From a virus: a DNA stretch of 64,000 nucleotides. A program made the position numbers and the translations under genes. The stretch's first letter is position 1; each line of letters starts with the position of its first letter. A model generated the notes under the pieces. The model was not told where the DNA came from, searched no databases, and saw nothing but the letters and a program-made list of their open reading frames with translations. Shown one piece after another: positions 11,101-17,460 of this stretch. The stretch covers positions 1 through 64,000 of the IMG/VR virus record IMGVR_UViG_3300042520_001980; one strand, 5' to 3'.

Positions 11101-11440
11101 TTAAGATGGGGTTAGGTGTTGCAAAGCCCTCTATATACGTACCGCCTACAACCTTTACGTTTCTATTTCTGGCCTCAACGCGTACTCTGTTGCCAGCACT
11201 AGGAATACTGTCGTGTAGAAACTCTCTTATGACCAGATGGTTTGGTCCGGCATATACAGAATCTACAGTGACTGCGGAGTTTCCTCTCACAGAACTCTTC
11301 GCTGCGATGAGGCATGGAAAAACTCCAGGACAGGGCTGAATCTGCCCAAGAGGTCCTCCTGAGGTAGAATCAATAGATCCCTGAGATGTTATGCCGGACG
11401 AAGAGTAGTCTCGGTTTACGCCTAGATAGACCGTAGGCAT
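5111..11440 (-). CDS. Giant 2109-aa RCC1-repeat protein
   Basis: A 2,109-residue protein with no recognised enzymatic motif. WG-type RCC1-like repeats are spread over about residues 500-1350 (WGSNRWGQL, AWGNNLYYQC, VWGAGGPW, VVWGTSY, VSWGCAF, SWGAGDGREYG), with companion GAFHTV/GAFHTAI strands, so a beta-propeller or several propeller-like domains are likely. The N-terminus lacks a signal peptide. It is followed after 1 nt by a second RCC1-repeat giant, and both share low-complexity Ser/Thr/Gly composition. RCC1 repeats in general mediate protein or carbohydrate contacts; here a long fibre or adsorption structure is the best guess. The start has an AAGG element upstream. Confidence 0.85.
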   Translation of the reverse strand: MPTVYLGVNRDYSSSGITSQGSIDSTSGGPLGQIQPCPGVFPCLIAAKSSVRGNSAVTVDSVYAGPNHLVIREFLHDSIPSAGNRVRVEARNRNVKVVGGTYIEGFATPNPILKPYYVDGVVLNSISLNGLPAELSTSNVSPVFALNIGGTANNPNDPLNYVFKKDGFTYNFGSAQLSERLNALWTSSVVGSVPVSFSASGISIPSAGSGYAYLLADVSSSKLPYYTPVVVKYPTIVGNQVSDLDEFGGNYLERHRRSLAMLQASTNAPTLGGFNATTGAMSASAFGTQTTPNYVRSFAALSTQTDSYGEFSFVGTKGNYTAFIGMFGSAANVAPGTDWPTYFFHSYLAYGSPLKDNAACKPSLFFNSNWTSVKTDQSVVTASNAFWSAAYPQGLRSSRYEDVKAMQYGYVFLNKDTKHLEFMFTAHADPTIQSGESQVINKIMHAPPRSADFIPASNMLLGVDPRTSTTSSSLYNTSTASVKTAFVSDQILHGGGGHVMALGTFNGAIVTGGKVVVWGSNRWGQLILPDPMRDVNVTISDVAVSNSPPVLPQSGWSYIHHGVYSDEVAELQARRFNPTNDADTDIYSYRYPHSWSSRYGNHINYSNLPGHVVVVTNQGWVYAWGNNLYYQCEVPDEISLLDSTGTVRTTAATDPIMEVSAGAFHTVARSKAGVVYVWGAGGPWVSTTGRVQTAGDVIPPAVPAQYKSVHFGQSLLYASGDATTGFAHLATPAKDPPGTSSQSSESYTTFSVYTSVTTISKQVTTGGTVNIGQKTAAGFSVAEPTGATRMKGMIAAGAFHTAIIDQQLKIQCIGAGRGATNQRTSVQNGFVPALGSAVVWGTSYTNNDVLYGADTYPHFCQGLSQYRAPLSTNTIVETAPQLFRFSGSVNSPYKSRYFQDLQFKKVVCGPFSTHGIVFSVSRGTTTDQFLIDDKVYLHGRVVSWGCAFSPRYFQTQGTGCTGILGSRYQPVSGGTTGYNTDPANNPAGTLSGMGATAQITTATPRYFEILNRSIGTNFGVYVGTSNLVGSPSPNSSIASSPSVGVVGNNATTQGSPNFFTDCPVTISRFKVKDMACCGDFSVYIGFLNTFSRSPEKVTPADTSTETLGSGATYDYEASVFFTGNDVYRTSLLAPYQLHGRFEANSPYSGNLVARRNRQDTTGVGQEYLWPGSTAMPMKTRSFHFGPIKRIANGVVGRLSGDSTDRTIEYILPTTALASANLTVAIVNMDNRPVAWLGSWFSDNYQAPIDLSLLPSVPLQSFKVGKAHIMAVTDGDWPVAVGLGTIARAPKIVSELGTQLFTGVVPTALVAPGLITNEGSRYSRPTLISWGAGDGREYGTTLVSLAPPGTTIYGIGSGTDSVFGLGFLDTHAVSRYDATYAGGSVQGLAVNTDAWENYYGHYRWNVNSTYDRSFTPPSLTTSIGSTGGTVSGAIFGPPGHHAVEAMQSLLGFQPQLYPSTFTNPALGARDLLNGNQVAAIPAAAFRPFVSSSAQSSLAVRCCATAAEEAVNFESLNSLLEYHSPLGYTRQTYTDYVIDYAAGSMHSAVLFRSSCPSWSQISAGAHLANITAFNTHFKVDAVGNIHFGQRKVCKLGIVGYGCEGQTAGAERILTDGSIAPLVPRLFAPDAKVYCGESYTLVTNPIRIVEASSGNVALSLLDSGSGYSTQTIPITIPASAYSKQIRGLDVRISVVTSSGTVNLPLSSWEVTIPYKNNTWTVFSKLKANLDTAAADSFLQASTTAATYRFSDRFHPTVGYTYGTVDVYDEQGINPTVTAAYSGTSPYFLRPIDTAAAVPALSKQGCYYPVSVDTSNVVTANFWNLTSPTTPEVVLPFNEPTINVNIKDYTSASSYANCSVNITLEVEVDDGELPYVLYGPNKSGVWNELPGQGPSFGADISAFNEYDDVYNGPNIKSRWLLNCPCEIDSLLLSRKHPVGFLADSKFICGTKKYGPAGNRETAAAQTLEDYYTPFDFTLLRKAILKERVTANFFSVFTTLPHRPFLGIKDQIGTLNPSLQVLPTGAFISTGSQYSLVAGAASALTTTAIPADKANFRRALTVTNTNVRGGLLTNSAILYNKVLRAPAIACGANCSMSANKNLNVRVSLHSTNCS

Positions 11441-11451
11441 TTAAACACACC

Positions 11452-11661
11452 TTAGAATGCGGTAGGTACTGTCTTACCAGCGTTTTTATCGAGAGGTTGA
11501 GCAGCAGGCTCCTCAACAACAATAGGGGCTTCTACAGCAGGTTCAGGTAGATGAGCAGCCTCAGGCTCAACTGAGGCAGACTCAACAACTTCTACAACGT
11601 GCTCAGGAGTAGGCTCTGGAGCTGTATCTTCATTCATGTTGTTTCTCTTTTTCTTAGCCAT
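11452..11661 (-). CDS. Small Pro/Glu-rich acidic protein
   Basis: 69 aa. A basic start (MAKKKRNN) is followed by a tail dominated by Pro, Glu, Ala and Val, probably disordered. No family recognised. It lies 11 nt upstream of the 2,109-aa gene and could be a chaperone-like or virion accessory peptide, but nothing in the sequence proves this. Confidence 0.6.
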   Translation of the reverse strand: MAKKKRNNMNEDTAPEPTPEHVVEVVESASVEPEAAHLPEPAVEAPIVVEEPAAQPLDKNAGKTVPTAF

Positions 11662-11680
11662 ATAGGGCTTTCTAAAAGTA

Positions 11681-11707
11681 TAGGGCCGTCTCTTCAGACG
11701 GCCCTAT
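11681..11707 (-). terminator. GC-rich hairpin, possible terminator
   Basis: A 9-10 bp perfect stem (AGGGCCGTCT with its complement, 4-nt loop) lies between the 42-aa membrane ORF and the acidic protein. On the minus strand it is followed by TACTTTTAG, a poor U-run, so attenuation or RNA processing is as likely as full termination. Confidence 0.5.
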
Positions 11708-11735
11708 TATAGCTGGAATTTCCAGAACTCTCTAG

Positions 11736-11864
11736 TTACTTCTTATTCCAGGGAAGCTTGGGTGCAACCCAGTCCCAAAGAGGCTTGCCGATCAGTGCGC
11801 CGGCTACGAAAACCATTGCGGTGTAGAAAACGGTGCCGAGAAACGAAGAGAAAAATAGTTCCAT
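11736..11864 (-). CDS. 42-aa single-span membrane protein
   Basis: ORF starting MELFFSSFLG with one hydrophobic segment (residues about 4-26, containing TVFYTAMVFVAGALIG) and a short C-terminus ending PWNKK. An AAGGAAG ribosome site 6-8 nt upstream lies within the end of the preceding gene, which supports translation. Position next to a membrane-anchored coiled-coil protein suggests a membrane or lysis accessory role; the family is not recognised. Confidence 0.6.
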   Translation of the reverse strand: MELFFSSFLGTVFYTAMVFVAGALIGKPLWDWVAPKLPWNKK

Positions 11865-11866
11865 AT

Positions 11867-12274
11867 TTATACTTCCTTTTTGATGCAGTTCTCTAACTCA
11901 ACTCTTAGGTGATTGTTTTCCTTAATTAAGACACTACAGGTTCTTTCAAGATCGTCGTTTTGTCTTTTAAGGGCTTCTATTTCACGCAAAAGATTTATAT
12001 TAGAGAGACGTAGTTCAGACAGTTCGTGTTCCAATTTCAAGTTTTTACGAGCAAGATCTTCAGTCTTATCCTCTAGGCTCTTAAGAGAGTTCTGAAGCTT
12101 ATCCGTCATTTTCATTGCCATCTCAACGAGAGATATTTCTCCTTCGACGGCAATCTTCTTTGCCTCAGCCTTGGTCTTATTCTTGTCTACCAGCGCTTTG
12201 ACCACCATGGTGAGGATTCCTCCAGCCGCCAAGGCCGTAAGCAATTCCAGCACCTTGGACAGGTCTAAAGACAT
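11867..12274 (-). CDS. Membrane-anchored coiled-coil protein
   Basis: 135 aa. An N-terminal hydrophobic segment (about residues 8-27, LLTALAAGGILTMVVKALV) is followed by a lysine-rich stretch (KNKTKAEAKK) and a long heptad-like coiled coil to the end. This layout is common for small phage holin-adjacent or internal membrane proteins. It directly precedes the 42-aa membrane ORF and follows a virion-type protein by 5 nt. Function unknown. Confidence 0.7.
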   Translation of the reverse strand: MSLDLSKVLELLTALAAGGILTMVVKALVDKNKTKAEAKKIAVEGEISLVEMAMKMTDKLQNSLKSLEDKTEDLARKNLKLEHELSELRLSNINLLREIEALKRQNDDLERTCSVLIKENNHLRVELENCIKKEV

Positions 12275-12279
12275 TGGTA

Positions 12280-12981
12280 TTACTCAAGCGTAATGGTGAT
12301 TGCTTGCGTTGCAAATACGGGAGTGTCGCCTTCGTTCAACAATCTAGAGGCAGACAAATCTCCATAAGCAATAATTAATGGAGCTCCGCCGTTATTACTG
12401 GCCACAAGCTGACTGGCAGGATTAGTGGCGCTAGGAGCAGCATCAGTTCCCTGAGCAGTAATTACAAAGCCATAAACACTCATAGCTCCTGAAGTAGCTC
12501 CCAATGCAGGGAATCCAATTTGAAGATTGCTTTGCGCCTGGCCTTTACTACTAGTTTCCGATAGTGACCAACCTTGCCAAGTGTGAGTAGTGCCGCCGCT
12601 AGCAACCATTGCCTTTCCAGTGTATCCAAAGTAGTTACCAGCAGCACCTGTTCCAAAAGAGGGGGTTCCGCCAACGTTAGCAAAAGAGCCAGAAATAGTG
12701 CCTAACGAAGGAGTTCCTTGAAAGTTTGAATCGTTAAGATTATTAGCAGCAATGTTAGCACCGGTTGCTGCAACACTTCCAAATACAAGATGGCACGTGT
12801 GAACTACGTTAGCCCCTGCAGAAAAAATACCCCATTGGCTTCCTGCAGCAACATGGCTATTGTAGATTCTAAAGTTTGCTGCAGTAGTAGTAGTAGCTGT
12901 TATTGGAGCTAGTGCTGTAGTAGAGCTGGGAAACACTGCTCGCATGATTTGAAGCGCTACGTTTGAAGTAAATGAACCCAT
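12280..12981 (-). CDS. Putative virion/decoration protein
   Basis: 233 aa, rich in Gly, Ala, Ser and Thr, without charged clusters. The C-terminus (PLIIAYGDLSASRLLNEGD then PVFATQAITITLE) resembles a widespread phage structural-protein ending in which a strand pair closes with xTxTLD/E. Preceded by AGGAG and by a sigma70-like promoter at 13016-13044, so it probably heads the transcript running to the giant genes. A structural role is inferred from composition and position. Confidence 0.6.
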   Translation of the reverse strand: MGSFTSNVALQIMRAVFPSSTTALAPITATTTTAANFRIYNSHVAAGSQWGIFSAGANVVHTCHLVFGSVAATGANIAANNLNDSNFQGTPSLGTISGSFANVGGTPSFGTGAAGNYFGYTGKAMVASGGTTHTWQGWSLSETSSKGQAQSNLQIGFPALGATSGAMSVYGFVITAQGTDAAPSATNPASQLVASNNGGAPLIIAYGDLSASRLLNEGDTPVFATQAITITLE

Positions 12982-13015
12982 AAGTAAGGTCTCCTAGAGT
13001 GATCTTGAAAAGCGG

Positions 13016-13044
13016 ATTGTACCAAAAGGACAGTGGAGTAACAA
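13016..13044 (-). promoter_or_regulatory. Sigma70-like promoter (TTGTTA-17-TACAAT)
   Basis: On the minus strand TTGTTA (13039-13044) and TACAAT (13016-13021) are 17 nt apart, upstream of the 233-aa virion-type gene and downstream of a terminator. This is a host-type promoter, unlike the CTAAAAATA family elsewhere in the window. Confidence 0.6.
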
Positions 13045-13050
13045 CTGATA

Positions 13051-13074
13051 GCTAAAAAAGCTCCTAGGCGGAGC
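13051..13074 (-). terminator. Rho-independent terminator after the deaminase-like gene
   Basis: GCTCC-GCCTA-GGAGC followed by TTTTTT on the minus strand; the stem overlaps the stop codon of the deaminase-like gene. It closes the long small-gene operon above it. Confidence 0.75.
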
Positions 13075-13537
13075 CTGCATGACCGGGTAACACCAGTCCT
13101 ACGGCAGAATTATGCGCTAACTGGACATTGCTGTCAAGCTGACGCACATAGCCGTCCGGACAAGTATAGTATATTTCATCAAAAAGAGCTGAACACCAGG
13201 GCAAGCACAATGCACAAGGTCTAGCCATACGCATTTGTTCGTTTTTATTAAAACGAATATTAATCAGCGTAAGTTTATCTTTGTGCGAGCATTTAAGAAA
13301 TGCATTTAATTCACTGTGCTGCTCTCCGAAGCGGTAGCCGATCTTACTGGCTATGGGATGCCCTTTAAAAGCATTTGTACCCATAGCCAGCAACCGACCT
13401 TTTCTGATAATCAGAGATACATGTTTTTTAGTTCTAGGGATATCCAAGCACGCCGGCAAGGCCTGCTCTATAAACCTATGTATTCTGGGATCCTTGCAAA
13501 CAAGATCCAGCTCCATGTCTCTGAATATGGCGGTCAT
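13064..13537 (-). CDS. Cytidine deaminase-fold zinc protein
   Basis: 157 aa. Shows the two zinc-binding elements of the deaminase superfamily: HSE at residues 74-76 (histidine ligand and catalytic glutamate, in HSELNA) and PCALC at 107-111 (two cysteine ligands). The spacing of 31 residues fits CDA/dCMP-deaminase-like folds. Nucleotide or nucleic-acid deamination is therefore possible, but substrate is unknown and the protein is divergent. The start overlaps the upstream stop (ATGA). Confidence 0.65.
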   Translation of the reverse strand: MTAIFRDMELDLVCKDPRIHRFIEQALPACLDIPRTKKHVSLIIRKGRLLAMGTNAFKGHPIASKIGYRFGEQHSELNAFLKCSHKDKLTLINIRFNKNEQMRMARPCALCLPWCSALFDEIYYTCPDGYVRQLDSNVQLAHNSAVGLVLPGHAGSA

Positions 13538-13875
13538 CTGGGTCTGGGTGCAAACTTCTCGACAATCACTTCGTGCAGAATGTCGATCGTGCGCTGGATA
13601 TTGGAAAGAACTTCCTGATCCTCGCCGGAGACCTTGGAGTTATCGTCTCGCTCCAAAGCCACTCGAAGTAAGTCCACCGATCCGAACAACTGGTTCACAA
13701 TGGAATACTGAGTAAGCAGGTCTTCCAGTGTCTGACCGTAGATCTCAGCCTTGTCTACAGGAGCCTTGGACAGGTTCTTGTAGGGGCTGAGATCTACGCC
13801 CTGGTTATCGTAAAAGTACAGCTTTGCGCCAAAGGCGCTTAGTGGAGTACTTTGATTGATCGGCACTTCAGGCAT
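13534..13875 (-). CDS. Hypothetical small protein
   Basis: 113 aa from the ATG at 13875 (MPEVPINQ), which overlaps the upstream stop and has GAGAGG upstream; a GTG at 13884 is an alternative. The second half is helical and charged. Family not recognised. Confidence 0.65.
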   Translation of the reverse strand: MPEVPINQSTPLSAFGAKLYFYDNQGVDLSPYKNLSKAPVDKAEIYGQTLEDLLTQYSIVNQLFGSVDLLRVALERDDNSKVSGEDQEVLSNIQRTIDILHEVIVEKFAPRPR

Positions 13876-14209
13876 TGTGAACACCTCTCTTGGGGCCGCC
13901 CTTCTTGAGGGCCTGATCTACCATCTTCCAGTTTATAAATTCCGAGACTATCTGATCCGCACGAACCATGTGGTTGTGCTGATCCTCGGGATTTAGATTC
14001 TGAAATGGTACAAACAACTTCATCAGATTTTCTACCTCGGTAGAAACGATGTAGCCTTGGTCAATCATGCTCATGGCCCATTCGCACCACTGCTGATGCA
14101 GCTTAGCGGCGATGGTCTGAGTCAGGACTTGAGCGTATAGCCTCCGGTAGATGTGAGGATCTCGGGGGTCGTATACAGCTTTGGAATCGAAGTTATCTGC
14201 TTGAGCCAT
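13868..14209 (-). CDS. Hypothetical helical protein
   Basis: 113 aa starting MAQADNFDSK; a TTG 12 codons upstream is in frame but less likely. Mostly alpha-helical with conserved-looking WCEWAMSM and several Trp/Tyr. The last 8 nt overlap the next gene. No family recognised. Confidence 0.6.
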   Translation of the reverse strand: MAQADNFDSKAVYDPRDPHIYRRLYAQVLTQTIAAKLHQQWCEWAMSMIDQGYIVSTEVENLMKLFVPFQNLNPEDQHNHMVRADQIVSEFINWKMVDQALKKGGPKRGVHNA

Positions 14210-14219
14210 GTGCGGGAGC

Positions 14220-14543
14220 TTAATCGATGACCGGACGGCGGTCAAGTTGTGCTGTGAAAAAAGCTTCGACAGTTTCCTTGATGTGCTTGAGACGAGCCTC
14301 GCTCTCGTTCAGCTTTTCGCGATCCTGTTCCATTCGGTGCATGAGCTTCTCGACATCCTGCTGAAGCAGATCAATGACCTCGGTCAAGGCCTTGATCTCC
14401 TCCTGCAGCGACTCTGGATCCGAGAAGTGCAGATTGTGCTGTACTGCCTGAACAGCCTCCTTGGCCAGTAACTCCTGGTCCTCTGGGGACAGGGAGTACT
14501 TCTTGCAGACTTCCTTCAGTTCGACTAATAACGTGCTTCTCAT
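14220..14543 (-). CDS. Coiled-coil protein
   Basis: 107 aa starting MRSTLLVEL at 14543, an ATGA overlap with the gene before it. Residues about 45-95 form a charged coiled coil. Probably a scaffold-like or structural helper; not recognised. Confidence 0.65.
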   Translation of the reverse strand: MRSTLLVELKEVCKKYSLSPEDQELLAKEAVQAVQHNLHFSDPESLQEEIKALTEVIDLLQQDVEKLMHRMEQDREKLNESEARLKHIKETVEAFFTAQLDRRPVID

Positions 14544-14890
14544 CTTTGTTCTTTCGTGTGAATTACCACGGCGAGCCAATTTTCCTTCTGTAGCTCTTGT
14601 GGCATTTCCAACTCAATGATTTTAAAACGTCCTCTGGTCCTTTTACCAGGAAGGCCCGGATAGTAGTAGGAGGTAACGTGGAGGTCTGGGCCTCCTTCGA
14701 AATCCACCATGGCTATACAGTCTGGGCTTAGGCCTAGCTCTATCACATCGGATGGAGCAGGTCCGCTGAATCTACTGAATGTGCTGTGGCCTTCCAACAG
14801 GTATTTACCTACTCCCAAGTAGGTTTCGTATCTGGGCCGGCCGTATCTAGACATCTCTTTGCATATCCGATGCGAAACATGCTCATCCAT
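14540..14890 (-). CDS. Hypothetical protein
   Basis: 116 aa, mixed alpha/beta, with a YETYLGVGKYLLEG segment. It overlaps both neighbours by a few bases (ATGGATGA at the start, ATGA at the end), indicating translational coupling. No family recognised. Confidence 0.65.
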   Translation of the reverse strand: MDEHVSHRICKEMSRYGRPRYETYLGVGKYLLEGHSTFSRFSGPAPSDVIELGLSPDCIAMVDFEGGPDLHVTSYYYPGLPGKRTRGRFKIIELEMPQELQKENWLAVVIHTKEQR

Positions 14891-15260
14891 TCAGCGCCCT
14901 TCTGTATTCCTCTCGAAGATCCTTGAGTCGCTGCAGCTCGTCATGCTCGAGCTCCTCCAAGGACATGTGAGAAAGGTCGAACATCTTGGAGCTCCTCATC
15001 CGCATTGCTGCAAGCTTTGCACGAACCTCGAGTTCGGGCTCCGACGCTTCCAGCAAATCTTCAATAGGCCTCACGTGGTCCTGTAGTCGACGAGCCATCT
15101 CCAGAACAAATGGCAATGGCAGGGATACGCTCATCTGCAGATCCAGGCCAAAATTCACGTCCAGAGAAACCATGTCGCTGAAGCACTGGCTGTACATGTG
15201 CAACCGCACTCCTCCTGGAATCTGGCTTTCAAACATACAGATTGTTGCCTTGCTGCTCAT
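14883..15260 (-). CDS. Hypothetical protein with helical C-terminus
   Basis: 125 aa from MSSKATIC at 15260 (ATGA overlap with the upstream HExxH gene). N-terminal half beta-rich, C-terminal half charged and helical, ending EEYRRALNG. Unknown function. Confidence 0.65.
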   Translation of the reverse strand: MSSKATICMFESQIPGGVRLHMYSQCFSDMVSLDVNFGLDLQMSVSLPLPFVLEMARRLQDHVRPIEDLLEASEPELEVRAKLAAMRMRSSKMFDLSHMSLEELEHDELQRLKDLREEYRRALNG

Positions 15261-15556
15261 TCGTCGTCCTCTATTTGTCTGTAGCCGCACTTCCACAGGA
15301 GCTGCGCCAGCTCCTTGCCGTGACGGCTGATTGTTTCCTCTGAGTCCTCGGGCCACTGTGCGTGCAAAGCCTCATGGAGTATGGTCTCCAGTCGGGCCTT
15401 GCCCCGCAATACTTGTCTGACTCTGATGCCTCTCTTGGGGTCGTCCGGAGGGCTGCAGTCAGCCCAGCGGTCGTTTGGTATCTCGCTGCTGCGTACAAAC
15501 CGAAACCTCCAGCGAAGATTGCCTAGATATACCCAGAACGAGCTGAAGGGTTTCAT
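15257..15556 (-). CDS. HExxH putative metallopeptidase-like protein
   Basis: 99 aa. Carries HEALH at residues 61-65 inside LETILHEALHAQWPED, a zinc-binding HExxH motif as in small SprT-like phage proteins; a second conserved block (RHGKELAQLLWKCGYRQ) follows about 15 residues later. Such short proteins occur in many phages and no substrate is known. Catalysis is plausible but not shown. Part of the ATGA-linked operon. Confidence 0.6.
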   Translation of the reverse strand: MKPFSSFWVYLGNLRWRFRFVRSSEIPNDRWADCSPPDDPKRGIRVRQVLRGKARLETILHEALHAQWPEDSEETISRHGKELAQLLWKCGYRQIEDDE

Positions 15557-15565
15557 GGGTAGTCC

Positions 15566-15856
15566 TCAGGGTTTTACCCTGATCTTGCGTTGAAAGTAAA
15601 ACAGAATCAGAGATCCAGCAAAGACCAGGATGGCTATCGGATACATGGTAGCCAACCAGTTTACTGGAGTTGTCTCGATTGGTTCGACTACTGCAGGCAT
15701 GAGCTCTGCCGAGTTCTGCTCCGAAGTAACCACTGTCTCCGGCTCCGCTGTTGGCTCACTAGAGACAATAATTGGAGTTGGAGCGCTGAGCTCCGACAGC
15801 TTGGGACTACAGCACGCAGACAGGCCTAGAACAAGAACTAACAAGAATCTGGACAT
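15566..15856 (-). CDS. Candidate unimolecular spanin (lipoprotein with C-terminal TM)
   Basis: 96 aa. An N-terminal signal with lipobox (VLGLSAC, Cys at about 15) predicts outer-membrane lipidation. A Pro/Glu/Thr-rich linker of about 50 residues follows, then a C-terminal transmembrane segment (YPIAILVFAGSLILFYF) and a basic tail QRKIRVKP. Lipoprotein plus C-terminal inner-membrane anchor is the defining layout of u-spanins such as T1 gp11, which fuse the outer and inner membranes at the end of lysis. The periplasmic part is short. An ordinary membrane lipoprotein is the alternative. It implies a Gram-negative host. Confidence 0.55.
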   Translation of the reverse strand: MSRFLLVLVLGLSACCSPKLSELSAPTPIIVSSEPTAEPETVVTSEQNSAELMPAVVEPIETTPVNWLATMYPIAILVFAGSLILFYFQRKIRVKP

Positions 15857-15907
15857 AGTGGCTCCTATGTTTTGATTTTAACTTGTAAGTATTTATTCTG
15901 TAGACTG

Positions 15908-16171
15908 TCAGTCTGCATATTGCTGCTTGGCGCATATCGAACAATCATTGTGGCTATTTACGGGAACATCCATGCAGCCACAAAGACCGCACCTTTTATA
16001 TCCTATTTTTTCGCCCTCCAGCTCCTCTATATATCTTTTAAGCTGCTCAATCTTGTCATGAGCTCGCCTGTAAATGTTTGCCTTAAAAGGAGTTCCGTGA
16101 ATTCGATCCTCTAAGTCAGCAAGGCGCTTCATGACTTTAGAGATGTCTTCAGTTTCGAACGGGTTTGACAT
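15908..16171 (-). CDS. Coiled-coil protein with C-terminal cysteine cluster
   Basis: 87 aa. A charged coiled coil (about residues 10-55) is followed by CGLCGCMDVP and a later CSIC, a likely small zinc-binding knot. Start overlaps the preceding stop (TGATG). Function unknown. Confidence 0.65.
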   Translation of the reverse strand: MSNPFETEDISKVMKRLADLEDRIHGTPFKANIYRRAHDKIEQLKRYIEELEGEKIGYKRCGLCGCMDVPVNSHNDCSICAKQQYAD

Positions 16172-16452
16172 CAGCTTCCCTCAAGCTCTTCGTCCAGCTG
16201 CATGATTCTGGCAATAGCGGACTCTCGGTCGGCTTCGAACAGCGCCATGGGCAGTACGGGCTTGTCGGCCGCCTGCTCCATGTTTCTTACAATTCTAAGT
16301 ATTTCTTCTACGGTCTCACCCATGACTTGAGCAGGGTGCGTAGTACATGCACGAGGATTGCCTTCGCTGTCGTAGTAGACCTCGAAGATTCCAATAATGC
16401 CCGTGTTGGACTTGACCAGACGGTAGTTCCAAGTTCTAGGATCGTTTGACAT
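16171..16452 (-). CDS. Small conserved phage-type protein
   Basis: 93 aa. The N-terminus (TWNYRLVKS then FEVYYDSEGNPRACT) matches a recurring small family in phages and bacteria in which a strand pair ending YYDxxGNP is followed by a helix starting ETVEEI. No biochemical function is known. Confidence 0.65.
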   Translation of the reverse strand: MSNDPRTWNYRLVKSNTGIIGIFEVYYDSEGNPRACTTHPAQVMGETVEEILRIVRNMEQAADKPVLPMALFEADRESAIARIMQLDEELEGS

Positions 16453-16903
16453 CTACTTTTCCGTGAATGAGGTCGTTGAGCAAAATGCCCATATCTACTA
16501 TTGCTTTTTCTTTTTGGTAGAGCACCTTTCGGAGCTCAACCAATAGAGCAGACAGCTTGGGATCTGTTTTCTTAAGTCTGTTGGTCTCTTTGGTCAGCCG
16601 GTTAAGCAGCGTCTCCTCGTTAGACGGAGGAGGTGGAAGTTGGAACGTGCGGCGAGAGTCACCTTCGTACAGATAGAACTCGTTGACCTCCATTGGGTAC
16701 ACTTCTAGTTCTTCGTCCGCATCGACCGAGACGTAGTTGTGAGTTTCCAGCATTATCCAAAGCTTGTTGTAGTCCAGATCGTCCCACTTCATGTTTACTA
16801 TCTGGATAAGCGTCGGAGTCTTTGATTCTCCTAGGAAGCAGTTCATACCCCAGTAATAGGGTTTAATGTCCCTAGCTCTTATCTTCTTGGGTTCGGATTG
16901 CAT
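16436..16903 (-). CDS. Hypothetical protein
   Basis: 155 aa; N-terminal half with many aromatic residues and acidic patch (VSVDADEELEV), C-terminal half helical and lysine-rich. Overlaps the next gene by 17 nt and the previous by 32 nt. Not recognised. Confidence 0.6.
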   Translation of the reverse strand: MQSEPKKIRARDIKPYYWGMNCFLGESKTPTLIQIVNMKWDDLDYNKLWIMLETHNYVSVDADEELEVYPMEVNEFYLYEGDSRRTFQLPPPPSNEETLLNRLTKETNRLKKTDPKLSALLVELRKVLYQKEKAIVDMGILLNDLIHGKVDVKRS

Positions 16904-17069
16904 GCTCCTCCTCTTTACTCCTTATCTGAGCATTTAGCTTACGAATTTCTGCCTCCATGCGAGACATTTCCGCATAGGTTGCGGACAGAAGTTCGATTAT
17001 CTCCGGAGGTAGGTCGTCACGTTTGGTGGCGTAGCGGACCTCCAGGATTACGTCCCAGTGTTTTGGCAC
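16872..17069 (-). CDS. Small helical protein (GTG start)
   Basis: 65 aa starting at GTG 17069, with AAGGA six bases upstream, giving M(V)PKHWDVILEV. A coiled coil occupies about residues 30-58. It overlaps both neighbours. Not recognised. Confidence 0.55.
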   Translation of the reverse strand: MPKHWDVILEVRYATKRDDLPPEIIELLSATYAEMSRMEAEIRKLNAQIRSKEEEHAIRTQEDKS

Positions 17070-17290
17070 GGTGTGTCCTTTGGCGGATCTCGCCAGCTTC
17101 TACCCTGCAGGTATCGGAATGCTTCCTCAACAAGCTCTGCTAGTTTTTCTGTGTTGCCGGTTTTGGTATCGGGATTGTAGTAACCGTCCCAGTCAGCCAA
17201 GAGCATAGAGGCATATCGTATCCGCGTCTCCAGATCCTTTATGTACGCCGACTGTTTCTCCAGGCTCTGGCCTTGCTCATCCATAGACAT
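17048..17290 (-). CDS. Small hypothetical protein
   Basis: 80 aa, start ATG at 17290 with GGAG five bases upstream. Helical N-terminus and a YYNPDTKTGN turn, then a helix ELVEEAFRYLQG. Overlaps the upstream gene by 52 nt. Unknown. Confidence 0.55.
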   Translation of the reverse strand: MSMDEQGQSLEKQSAYIKDLETRIRYASMLLADWDGYYNPDTKTGNTEKLAELVEEAFRYLQGRSWRDPPKDTPCQNTGT

Positions 17291-17460
17291 AGTCGCTCCA
17301 TTTCAGAGATGCTGGGAATACTACACCCCGAGTCGTAGATCCTACCGCAATCAGTAAGCCTGATTGTACGCCTGCCATCAAACTCCTCCACAGCTCTGGC
17401 AAATATATGCTCAGTGCGTAAAGGATGAGGCTTAGCAACCTTCTTTTTCTTAGGACTCAA
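17239..17460 (-). CDS. Small basic protein (TTG start)
   Basis: 73 aa if it begins at TTG 17460 (MSPKKKKVAKP), which has AAGGAG five bases upstream and a TTGA overlap with the preceding stop. Basic N-terminus and two internal Cys. Unknown; an upstream TTG would extend it by 8 residues. Confidence 0.55.
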   Translation of the reverse strand: MSPKKKKVAKPHPLRTEHIFARAVEEFDGRRTIRLTDCGRIYDSGCSIPSISEMERLCLWMSKARAWRNSRRT

